Source: Isoetes engelmannii (lineage: Eukaryota > Streptophyta > Lycopodiopsida > Isoetales > Isoetaceae). From it: a stretch of 20,720 nucleotides of DNA. Within the stretch, counting starts at the first letter, position 1. Every line of letters starts with the position of its first letter. The stretch lies in assembly GCA_011763485.2 (NCBI GenBank), contig JAANSK020278491.1, forward strand, positions 1-20,720, written 5' to 3'. Shown piece after piece: positions 1-7,985 of the stretch. The notes beneath the pieces are model-generated. The model was not told the origin of the DNA, did not search any database, and saw only the letters and a list, made by a program, of their open reading frames with translations. The position numbers and the translations under genes were made by a program.

Positions 1-1690
1 GTTTGGCTAAAGTTATGGATACATCTACGTTTATTTTTTCTTGGAGCTGGCTAAACTTTAAATTAAATTCCTCTCTTAAAATTTTGTTTGGCTATTTTTT
101 CTAAGCAAAAAAACAACTAGTCAAAAACTTCCTTTGGCTATTTCCTAAAGTAAAGAATCCACACAATGTAATCATGTATTGTAGGCATATATATTAATAA
201 TCAAGTAACATATGTCATAAGAATAAACTTTGAAAATAAGCTAAAACATAGCTTATAAACAACCTTGAATCGGCCAACTGAAGTTCTCATGCTCATTTTC
301 ATAATGCTCATCCAACCTATAGGTTCCCTCATCAAATTAGATGCTTCCTCATGTAAATCAGAAGATCCTTTATGCTTGCACTCATTGTTCCAAAAACTCT
401 CAATCGTATGTGTGGTGCTATATAGTCTCAAACATGCATGAAGTTTGTCATCAAGTCGAGTCCGCAACTTATTTTTGATGAATTTCATTGTGCTAAAACA
501 ACGTTCATCTTCAACACTCCCAAGTATCATGCACAAACATAACTCTGCCAGTTTGAAATACTCTGAAATGGACACCCTCAACACACTGTTAGAATCCAAT
601 AACTTCCAGAGACGTATTGCTGCACCAAACTCTGAGGGATCCTCTAACACTTGAGTTTGACGATACATACTATCTCCAAACAATTTAGATTGCAATGTTA
701 ACTGTTCCCAATCAAGAAGCCTTTCTATAGTTTCGGTACCAAGCTTCCTTGGAATGCAAAAGTAATCTCGGATGCTAGCCATCTTACTTGGAAAGATTTT
801 ATACACACTTGCCATTGAGCCCTTCCAAATTTGATGAAACACCACACCAATAGCACAAGGACATCCTCTCGTGGAAACCTGGAATGAAGCAATTTACGAG
901 ATCAAGCAATGTGGTAGTTCAGGGCAGCATTTCATGACCCATTTCAATGATGTAATGCCCTGCATAGAAGCACTTCCACTTTCTCCGATTGCATTGAAGG
1001 TGGGTGTTTACGCGCGATAACTCATGCCAATTCGATATTTGTTGATGAAAATTGCGATGTTGATCAGCTAAGACAGAATTTAACATGTTATCCTGAATGC
1101 AAATCAGGAAGCCTTTTATCAATCAATCTGTTATCCAAAATCAATCTGTTATTCTGAATACAAAAATATGATGTAAATAAGATAGATAGATACACATAAG
1201 GAAGGCAAATTCAAAGAAGAACTCACATGTCTGAATCTTGTGCATTCTTAGAGGTGAAGAAAAGCGGTATCTTGCCTCTGTGAGGGAAAGAGCTTCCTGG
1301 TAGTATTAGCTATTTAAAATAGCAACGTACGTAGAGGATACAAATTTTAATTAATATGTACTGCAAATTACTTAAAATGATAGGGGGTAGGTGGCAATTT
1401 TCAAGGATCTCAAGAAATGATTTATTTTTGGATGGCTATTAATTAAATTATACCAAAAACTTTTAATACAGGGAAAGGCTAATCCCAAATTTTTTATAGA
1501 AAAAGGGAAAATTACTTTGGTTAATGTTACAAATATGTGATGTAATTATTTTTTTACATGGCAATTTTTTCTTCTTTTTTAAGAAGACCCCCTTCATAAA
1601 ATTCGCCGCAAAATTTGCCGCAACCCCTTTAAAAATCGCCATTTGGCTATTAATAGCCGTTAATTTTTTTCCATATCAATATACCTTGCA
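1..1690 (-). mobile_element. hAT DNA transposon relic (approximate limits)
   Basis: This AT-rich stretch is assigned to a hAT transposon because of the dimerisation-domain coding remnant at 201-845 on the minus strand. Sequence on both sides of the remnant repeats a TTGGCTA-like motif: near 2-8, 48-54, 87-93 and 133-139 on the left, and near 1430-1436 and 1641-1650 on the right, where it forms the palindrome GGCTATTAATAGCC. Repeated subterminal motifs are usual in hAT elements because transposase binds them. I could not define terminal inverted repeats or a target-site duplication. The left end probably lies before the window. The right limit is set only by where the minus-strand gag relic begins, about 1690. 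Between 900 and 1690 I see no further recognisable coding sequence. Confidence 0.45.
201..845 (-). pseudogene. hAT transposase, C-terminal dimerisation region
   Basis: An open stretch of about 214 codons on the minus strand resembles the C-terminal end of hAT-superfamily transposases, which cut and paste DNA in the nucleus. The recognisable part is residues about 96-145: a LAELCLCMILGS helix, then SVEDERCFSTMKFIKNKLR and a following RLDDKLHACLRLYS. This matches the family pattern of a hydrophobic helix, S-x-E-R-x-F-S, K-x-x-x-R and a leucine-rich helix. An LWKLL segment lies near residue 80. The first codon is GTG, not ATG, and the frame is open upstream only to about 896, so this is an exon or a fragment without the BED finger and the RNase H-like catalytic core. 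No partner exon was recognised. It is likely a dead transposon; a domesticated host gene is less likely given the repeat-rich surroundings. Confidence 0.6.
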
Positions 1691-1912
1691 TCTTGAATGC
1701 GAACGTCATTATTAAGAAGAGGGATTGATTCAAACACTTGATGCCTTGGTGGTTACTTGTTGGTTGTCCATTCCGGTTTCCCATGAGTTTTCCAACAAAT
1801 ACTCTCATCGTACTTGAGTTTATCACATAGCTTGCAATACAAATGAGCCTTGCTTGGATACTATCCCTGTTTGGCTGCTCCATTTGTGTAGAATGCATTG
1901 GAACTTGTGGCA

Positions 1913-2871
1913 TCATTGGAACTTGTGGTATGAGAGCATAACATCAAATACCTGATTAACCTTCTCAGAGAACCTCTTCTCTCTACATTCTTGATCATTA
2001 TGGTCCTTGATTTGGCATCTTGAGCAGAATTTCAGCAATCTACATGTAGTTTCAGAATGCCTAATAGATCCACAATATTCACAAGCAATAAACTGAACCT
2101 CCCTTGGCTTCTCACCAATTGTAAGCTTACAAACCTTGGCTGCAATATCCTCTGTTTGTTTATGTTTTGGAGCAGCAATGTATCCCAGCTTATCTTCTAC
2201 CTTGAGAGCATACTTTTGTGCATCTGCCAAAGAACTAGACTATTTAGCCTTCACCTTATCAGCAATAGCTCTTTTCGCCCCTTCACATACCATTGGATAT
2301 CCACTTCATCACCTTTTGCAATCTCCAATGAATTACGGCTCTAAGAAGTGCAATATACATCTGTTTATACTCCCTTATTGATTCATCCTCCTTTTGTGAG
2401 AAATTGGTCCACCTTTCCATGGTCTTATCCTTACCATGAACTTCTTGTATATTAGCAATGAATGCTTCTTTCAATTCTGAATATGTAAAATTATGTGGCT
2501 GAGTTTGTGCCCATTCTTCTACTGAATCTTGCAAAGAACTTTAACATCAGTAACTTACATTGCTGGCAATACCTCTCAAACTTCACAATATGCTTCAAAG
2601 GATCCCAATCTACTAGATCATCAAATTTTGCAATGCCCATTGTCTAGAAACCCCACACCATTGGTGATATTACAGCCATATTTGCTTCTTCCTGATCTTC
2701 TTGAAATTTTAAAAATGAAATTGAATCTCCTTGCAATTTGAAAAACGAAAGCGGATTACCTTCTAGATCGGTAAATGGAATCACAATCTCAGAATTAGAT
2801 CTCAGATCTGCTCCTAAATCTAAAAACGAAATTGGACCTTGAGGCAATTTTGAGTCAAAATTTTGAGTCAC
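1913..2871 (-). pseudogene. Gag of Ty3/gypsy relic with two zinc knuckles
   Basis: Minus-strand coding remnant of a Gag (capsid and nucleocapsid) polyprotein. The N-terminal half shows FDDLVDWDPLKHIVKFERY and then a retrotransposon-gag-like segment with YSELKEAFIANIQEVHG, W-x-N-F and EDESIREYKQMY. The C-terminal half carries two CX2CX4HX4C knuckles, CEYCGSIRHSETTC and CSRCQIKDHNDQEC, which bind RNA in this family. The coding sequence is interrupted and the downstream pol is missing, so it is a fossil. Its knuckle pair is very close in spacing and character to that of the gag at about 9240-9380. Confidence 0.65.
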
Positions 2872-3078
2872 CGGGTCTTGTTACGATTGTGTTTGATGGA
2901 ATCTCTTTCTTACTTACTATGATCCCCTTGTCAAATTATGACCCACAAATCATTTATGGCAAAATCCCCTTCTTACAAAAAATTGCTCCTCAATGGTGTC
3001 GTTCTTTACCGACGATCACCAATACCAATGGTAATAACTCCTCTTACAATGGAAATTACTGTCAAATAATGGTCTGTC

Positions 3079-3097
3079 GAGCACCGTGGTCGCCAAA
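3079..3097 (-). other. Primer-binding site of minus-strand relic
   Basis: Read on the minus strand, the sequence next to the candidate LTR end (TCTAACA) is ATTTGGCGACCACGGTGCTC. A TGGCG-type site just inside the LTR end is what Tat/Athila-type plant elements use to prime reverse transcription from a tRNA 3' end. The specific tRNA was not determined. Confidence 0.5.
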
Positions 3098-3098
3098 T

Positions 3099-3401
3099 TG
3101 TTAGAGCCAAAACTCCAACCTCGCAAGAAAGATGAAAAACCAGTAATCCAAGATTCAATCTACCAGATCTATGCAATGCATAACACAAAGAAACATAGTC
3201 TCCATAGCTAGATCAACAAAAATCTCCCATGATACACCCTCTCTCTCTCCACTCTGATCAATAGAACAGAGTACTCCCCTCCCCTCCCCCAATGCATACG
3301 TGCATATGCATATATACATGTGTATACTCCCCATATACGACCATGTAGAACACAACATAGTGGTGACCCACACCACAGTGGTCTCATATACCACCCCAAC
3401 A
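3099..3401 (-). repeat. Candidate LTR of the minus-strand relic
   Basis: On the minus strand this segment starts TGTTGGGGTGG and ends CTCTAACA, so it has TG/CA ends, and the primer-binding site follows immediately. Inside it are a TATA-like stretch (about 3308-3320, TGTATATATGC on the minus strand) and a polypyrimidine/polypurine block (3233-3290). The inner boundary at 3099 is well supported by the adjacent primer-binding site. The outer boundary at 3401 is a guess from the TGTTG terminus and could be further out. Confidence 0.4.
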
Positions 3402-4500
3402 AACACATAACTATGCTTGAAGACTATGGATGAGACCGTAGATGAGAAACATGTCAGGCACAACCAGAGGAGAACACAGTCCTTGAATGTTCTTTGCAAT
3501 ACCTTCCTACTGGAGACAACCATGATATAACTGTAATACGAAAAAATTGACAGTAGACAATCTAATAGTAATTCCAATAAGGTGAAATTATGTTTAAAAT
3601 ATCCACTAATAAAGTTTGCAAGAGTACTCTGCATCTTGAAGAACCACCTAATGAAAAAGAATTAGCTATTTTTCATCTATCTTACTCAAGAATCAGCAAG
3701 AATCATCTACACACTTTGAGAGTGTTGCTGTAAGATGCCATAAGATCCTCTATTTGCATGAAATGGAAGCAAGATCAAAGTCATCAATAAACTTTCGGAT
3801 CCTTTTAGGATCATCTTGAAACAGAGATTGCAAGCATGTCAAAGATGTTATCCACTTACACAGAACCCTAGTGGTACTCAGCATTGGATCTAGATTCTGA
3901 ATCTCAAAATTAGACATACACCAACTGGAATGAGCAAAACGAAAAATATATGCCATCCGATGCTTCCGAATACTAGATATTGAGGATTGAAGCAAATCGA
4001 AATTGAGTTTGTAGATGCAACCTGCCCAAATCAGAGCAAAAAAATGAAATGTTTCAACATATAGGAAAAGCAAACTCGTCACCTACAACAAAATGGTGGA
4101 ATTCTTCTATCTGAAATCTGGCCACTAAGGAAATCCAGGCACTTGAAACGACAGTTTGATGGGCAATACACATAACCTGATTTTATTCTCCTCCAAAAGC
4201 ACAAACAGTGGCCATACCAAATGGAATCTACTCGACCACTACCGGAAGAAATGCCACTGCCATGAAACTTTTCTCAATCATTGCTGACCTCGACGACAAG
4301 AAAAAAAACGTATACAAAATGAAAAACCTCGAAAAAGAAAAAAGACCTCTAATGTATGCGTACGTTTTAAGGGTAGACCATTGACCCTACCCCCTAACGT
4401 ACCATTCAAAATGTTTTCCCCTATCTGTTTCTTACGTGTACATACGGATTTATCTCAAATTAAATCCCCTTCCGTACATGCACCTCTTTCATACGGGTCT
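3402..4500. other. Stretch without supportable gene
   Basis: I see no convincing coding region here. An open stretch on the minus strand (3750-4082) follows a TTGTTGTAG sequence that resembles a splice acceptor, but its translation is not recognised and it has no clear partner exons. Base composition is AT-rich and ordinary. Confidence 0.4.
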
Positions 4501-4514
4501 TGTGAACTGCACCC

Positions 4515-4541
4515 CCGGGGGAGGGAGGGGAGGGGGGGGGG
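4515..4541 (+). other. G-rich tract, potential G-quadruplex
   Basis: About 27 bases made almost only of G, with at least four runs of three or more Gs separated by single A residues. This fits the usual pattern for an intramolecular G-quadruplex on the plus strand. It sits at the left edge of the repeat cluster 4550-5240. No gene promoter was recognised beside it. Confidence 0.6.
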
Positions 4542-4549
4542 CAAAAGCG

Positions 4550-5240
4550 TCTACACGTTGAGGTTTGACCTTCTATATGTGATAATTAGGTGCCGCCTCC
4601 AAAAGATCTACTCAAGTGGTCTCACATGGACCTCAAACCATATCAATTCCTCCCACCTTGGGATGCTCAACCTCGAGCATATGGGACTTACATCCTTCGC
4701 CCATGAGGTAATTTACGAATTGGGATGCTCGCATGCCATATCAATTGCTCCTCAGCTTGGGATGCTCAATCTCGAGTATATGGAACTTACATCCTTCGCC
4801 CATGAGGCAATTTACCAATTTGGACGCTCCTATGGAGACTTGAACTCGAGACTCGTCTCTGGTACCAATTGATACGACACCTTAATTATCGTGCCTCAAC
4901 CAACTGGAAAAAAACGTCTAGACATTGAGGTTTAAACCTCTATAAGTGATAAAGTCTGGAAAGGTTGGGGCCCATTGAATAACGATTTCCTAGAATAATC
5001 TGCCCTTTTGGTGTATTGGTTATCACTAGAGGTGCTAGTTGTATCAATTGGCATTAGAGCCAAGTTTCAATTCCTCGTGGCAACATTGGTGTATTCCACA
5101 TGCTTGAGGGCAAGCATCTCGAGGAATGGGAGGAATTGATATGGTCTGTGGGGTATGGGATAAAGCCTGGAAAGGTTGGGACCCATTGGATAATGATTTC
5201 CTAAAAGGATCCGCCCTTTTGGGGAGTTGGTTAAGGCTAT
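4550..5240. repeat. Cluster of direct and inverted repeats with primer-site-like motifs
   Basis: Three repeat relations are visible. First, about 100 bp at 4636-4735 recurs directly at 4737-4835 (shared CTTGGGATGCTCAA and ACATCCTTCGCCCATGAGG). Second, about 70 bp at 4960-5025 recurs directly at 5160-5222 (shared CTGGAAAGGTTGGG). Third, ACCATATCAATTCCTCCCA near 4638-4656 recurs inverted near 5128-5147. A phrase GTATCAATTGG-A--AGAG appears on the plus strand at about 5041-5060 and on the minus strand at about 4872-4850. It resembles an LTR end followed by an initiator-methionine primer-binding site (TGGTATCAGAGC). The cluster may be degenerate small LTR or TRIM-type elements in opposite orientation. 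No coding capacity was recognised. Confidence 0.5.
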
Positions 5241-5588
5241 TGGGGGTAGTCCTTATCACCTTCCCAATACACAAGAGGAGCGCATAGAATCATAACCATA
5301 GATCACATTCGTTCAGAATAACAAAAATAACATATCTATCTACCTAGTCACACATGGTTACGATTTATTAGTCAATTCTTGGGCTCTATGGGTCTGTTAA
5401 GGCCAAGAATGGGCACGGATCTGCTCTATGAATTGGGAGGCGTGCATTGGCAGTCAATACGTACAGGATCCCTAGTTATCTGCCATTCCTCGGAGGGCGT
5501 CCAAAGCTACTACTATTCTGGATGATCACGACAGGTCAAAGGCGACTGCTGGGTAGGACGACAAGGCTGCTGGCATGAATCTCGAGGC
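5241..5588. other. Stretch without recognised feature
   Basis: Non-coding sequence between the repeat cluster and the tandem array. I see no ORF, tRNA-like fold or repeat that I can support here. Confidence 0.4.
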
Positions 5589-6143
5589 AAAAACAATGCA
5601 GCAGGATCTAGATAAAGTGGCAGGGGTGTATCGCTGCACTAGGTCTGGAAGGCTTAGAAGTTTTCAAATTCAAGCAAACTGATTTAGGGAGATGGGTCTA
5701 CAATGCAGCATGATCTGGACAAAATGGCAGAGATGCGTCGCCGCACTAGGTTTAGAAGGCTCAAAAATTTTCAAATTCAAGTCTACAATGCAGCAGGATC
5801 TGGACAAAATGGCAGGGATGTGTTGCCGCACCAGATCTAGAAGGCTTTCAAGACAACCATGCAGTAATATCTGGACGAAAAGGCAGGGGTGCGTCCCCGC
5901 ACTAGGTGTGGAAGGCTCAGAATGTTTTCAAATTCAAGCAAACTAATTTAGGTAGATGGGTCTATAATGTAGAAGGCTCTGGACAAAATGGCAGGGGTGC
6001 GTCGCCGCACTAGATCTAGAAGGTTCAAACTTTTGATATTGAAGCAAATTGATTTAGAGACATGGGTCTACAATGCAGCATGATCAGGAAAAAATGGCAA
6101 GGGGGCGCCACCACACTAGGTCTGAATGGCATGGCGATCTACC
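5589..6143. repeat. Tandem repeat array, about six units
   Basis: Six imperfect head-to-tail units begin near 5589, 5699, 5785, 5857, 5966 and 6071. Full units are about 105-111 bp; the second, third and last are shortened to about 72-86 bp. The conserved core reads ACAATGCAGCATGATCTGG followed by ACAAAATGGCAGGGGTGCG, then CGCCGCACTAGGTCTAGAAGGCTCA. The longer units add TTTTCAAATTCAAGCAAACT and GATGGGTCT. Identity between units looks like about 80-90% by eye. Open frames through the array (for example 5692-5946) simply translate the repeat and are not taken as genes. The core has a CG-rich piece (GCGTCGCCGCAC) in otherwise AT-rich surroundings. Confidence 0.8.
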
Positions 6144-6341
6144 ACAAATCATACAAAAAAAAAAAGGGAAACATAAGAATTAGAATGAATGTTTTCACTC
6201 ATGGGGACTGTCATGATTACCACCGGATTTGGTTGGGAACACTGAAAGAAGAACATCAAACAAGTTAAAAATGACAAAGACGATATGCAGGAAGAATAAG
6301 AGTGCAAGAATCAGAGGCGTTTACCTGTTTCTTTGCTTTGT

Positions 6342-6447
6342 TTTCGAATGTGAGCCCCAAACCACAGCTCAGATTTGTTTTCGAATATGAGATAAACCTT
6401 TTTATGAATATGAGATAAATTCGTTTTCGAATATGAGATAAATTCTT
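6342..6447. repeat. Short tandem repeat, four imperfect copies
   Basis: The phrase GTTTTCGAATATGAGATAAA occurs four times with variation, starting near 6342, 6377, 6401 and 6424. Copies are spaced about 23-36 bp apart. It lies in AT-rich DNA without a gene. Confidence 0.65.
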
Positions 6448-6449
6448 TA

Positions 6450-6660
6450 ATTCAATTAGAAATAAAATGAATTTGAAAATTGTTGTCTTTTTTAATAGAA
6501 GTATCAATAATATTATCAATATTTACTATCATAAATTTTCAACGTAGATATATAAATTAACAATGTCTAGGAATAATTTTAAAAGTACATATATATTTCA
6601 ATATATTTTAATTGGCATATACGAAATTGTAGGAGCGTTGTTTCATAATCATAAATTTGT
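6450..6660. other. AT-rich stretch without recognised feature
   Basis: Very AT-rich, with runs of TTATCAATA and ATATATTT. No coding or structured element was recognised. Confidence 0.4.
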
Positions 6661-6671
6661 GTGTGCCACTT

Positions 6672-6769
6672 TTGCATATCTAGCACTCAAGCTACCCACC
6701 TCCATTTTTTCACTCCATTCCAACCTCATCTTAAGAAATTCCCACAATAGCGAGAATTGAACCTTTGCC
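6672..6769 (-). repeat. SINE-like unit, copy 1 (partial)
   Basis: About 98 bp shared with 6897-6994, including CTCAAGCTACCCACCTC, TTTTTTCACTC-ATTCCAA and AAATTCCCACAATAGC-AGAA. On the minus strand it contains AGGTTCAATTC (6764-6754), which fits the RNA polymerase III B box GGTTCRANNC. No good A box is seen on its upstream side, so it looks 5'-truncated. Confidence 0.4.
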
Positions 6770-6896
6770 ATATAATGGAGATGCGGTGGGGATTGGAAAA
6801 TTGAATTACAGCAAGGAATTGACTCTGTATGTAGTGGATCATATGTACAACATAACTTCTTTTGAAATGATATTTTTCCTTGGTTGTTCTTTCATT

Positions 6897-7045
6897 TGCA
6901 TATCCCCGACTCAAGCTACCCACCTCTGTTTTTTCACTCAATTCCAATCTCATCTTAAAGAAATTCCCACAATAGCAAGAATTGAACCTCTGCCCAATAA
7001 GGCTGATCCCGAAAACTCCTCCATGCCAACCACTAATGAACGACA
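6897..7045 (-). repeat. SINE-like unit, copy 2 with A- and B-box-like motifs
   Basis: On the minus strand this copy has TAGTGGTTGGCA (7035-7024), which resembles a polymerase III A box. About 40 bp further is AGGTTCAATTC (6989-6979), a good B-box match. A body follows that is shared with copy 1 and ends near CGGGGATATGCAAATG. This layout is that of a tRNA-derived SINE. No target-site duplication or clear 3' tail was identified. An alternative is a simple local duplication of unknown sequence. Confidence 0.4.
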
Positions 7046-7329
7046 AGCGTTGATATAATGTAAACTCACTTTCCTAGCATAGTTAAGCCATTACTTAATA
7101 AAGTTCTTAATGATGTTAAGTCATAAAAATCAATAATTAACTAATTAGCCTCAAGTCGATCTATTCTTGTGATATTTAAAACCATAAATTTTCATTTGAT
7201 GTTTATTTTTGATATGAAATTTGCTTCTCTATAAAGCCTTCAAGGAGCGCTTCCCAATGGCCAAAGTATGCCTCAAAGGGACACCTGTGGGGCGAGCCAT
7301 TTTGGCATTTATACTTGATAGATAGCTGG
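7046..7329. other. Flank of the large retrotransposon, no gene
   Basis: AT-rich to about 7230, then more balanced in composition. The five bases before the LTR are GCTGG (7325-7329) and would be the target-site duplication. The matching copy would lie beyond the window end, so it cannot be confirmed. Confidence 0.4.
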
Positions 7330-7648
7330 TGTTGGCCGTGTGGTTGACCGTGTACACAAGACCACGGGCCTTTATCTATTGTACAAGGAGGAGTCCAAGG
7401 ACAAGGACACGGGCACGTCAGCCATGCCCGATCCCACTGGCAAGGCTAGCAAGAGGCACGACAAGGACACTGCGGACATGCCCAAGGAGCCGCCCAAGTC
7501 ATCCAAGAGGCGCAGGCGTGGAGGCCAGGATTCTCGGCCATCATAGCTCCACCGCCTACAGTTATGGTGCAGATAGTGGAGCATATTCTGTCAGCACCAA
7601 TCACAGAGCAGTTAGCTCCGCGCCATTATGGGTCTGAGGCCATTTGTA

Positions 7649-7658
7649 CTATATATAC
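7649..7658 (+). promoter_or_regulatory. LTR TATA box
   Basis: The sequence CTATATATAC lies about 320 bp into the LTR, at a position suitable for driving the element's genomic RNA. The transcript would start about 30 bp downstream, near 7680. Confidence 0.6.
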
Positions 7659-7772
7659 TATGTTTTGAGGGCCATTAGTTTAGACAAGTTGGCCCAATTT
7701 TGTGGTTGCTTCTTGTTCTAGCGCTCAGCCTCTATTGCGAGCCTGTTTGTAGTACAGTTGTGCCTTTTGATC

Positions 7773-7778
7773 AATAAA
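7773..7778 (+). terminator. LTR polyadenylation signal
   Basis: A canonical AATAAA about 115 bp downstream of the TATA box and before the inferred LTR end. This is the expected place for the signal that ends R in the 3' copy. Confidence 0.5.
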
Positions 7779-7885
7779 GCGGATGAATGACTGACTCACT
7801 TTGTTCGCAGTTTGCTTTCCCACTTTCTAGTTTGCTTAGCTTGTATCAAAATCCCGCGTGACAATCCCTTTTGCAGGAGCTGCTG

Positions 7886-7905
7886 TTTGGCGCAATAGTC
7901 CTCAC
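7886..7905 (+). other. Candidate primer-binding site
   Basis: The sequence TTTGGCGCAATAGTCC follows the LTR end. Its start matches the TTTGGCG type seen in Tat/Athila elements and in the relic at 3079-3097, but the rest does not fit a tRNA that I can name. It lies 10-22 bp after the possible LTR ends, which is further than usual. Confidence 0.35.
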
Positions 7906-7985
7906 AGAGTTCTGCCTCTCAGCAGTTCCCGAACCCAGACCCCAAACACTGTCGCCGATTGCCGGTCTTTTCTTAGTTTTCCTTT

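Larger units (their letters stand above)
1690..3401 (-). mobile_element. Truncated Ty3/gypsy LTR retrotransposon relic
   Basis: A minus-strand fossil that keeps, in transcription order, a candidate LTR (3099-3401), a primer-binding site (about 3079-3097), a leader and gag (about 1913-2871). Protease, reverse transcriptase and integrase are absent. Sequence stops resembling the element near 1690, where the hAT relic begins. The gag has the same two-zinc-knuckle layout as the large element at 7330 onward, so both probably belong to related non-chromodomain Ty3/gypsy groups. It is broken by several interruptions as well as truncation. No second LTR is present in the window, so its age cannot be estimated from LTR divergence. 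Confidence 0.6.
7330..7875 (+). repeat. 5' LTR
   Basis: It starts TGTTGGCC. The first 123 bases match 20598-20720 with five differences, which fixes the left boundary. The right boundary is inferred: TG...CA ends are possible at 7863 (GTGACA) or 7875 (TTTTGCA), and the latter lies closer to the primer-binding-site-like TTTGGCGC. The LTR holds a TATA box near 7649 and an AATAAA near 7773, so U3, R and U5 can be placed roughly. Short open frames through the LTR are not conserved in character and are not called as genes. Confidence 0.8.

Noticed and set aside
201-845. Domesticated hAT host gene
   Set aside because: Only the C-terminal part is present, the start codon is not ATG, and the surroundings are all mobile-element sequence.
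3155-3634. Open minus-strand frame of 159 codons
   Set aside because: It lies across the candidate LTR of the minus-strand relic and has low-complexity, unrecognised translation.
3750-4082. Open minus-strand frame with a splice-acceptor-like sequence upstream
   Set aside because: No recognisable domain and no supporting partner exons; too weak to call a host gene.
5692-6268. Open frames through the tandem array
   Set aside because: They only translate the repeat unit.
7329-7637. Open frames within the 5' LTR
   Set aside because: They are translations of LTR regulatory sequence and are arginine- or proline-rich without protein character.
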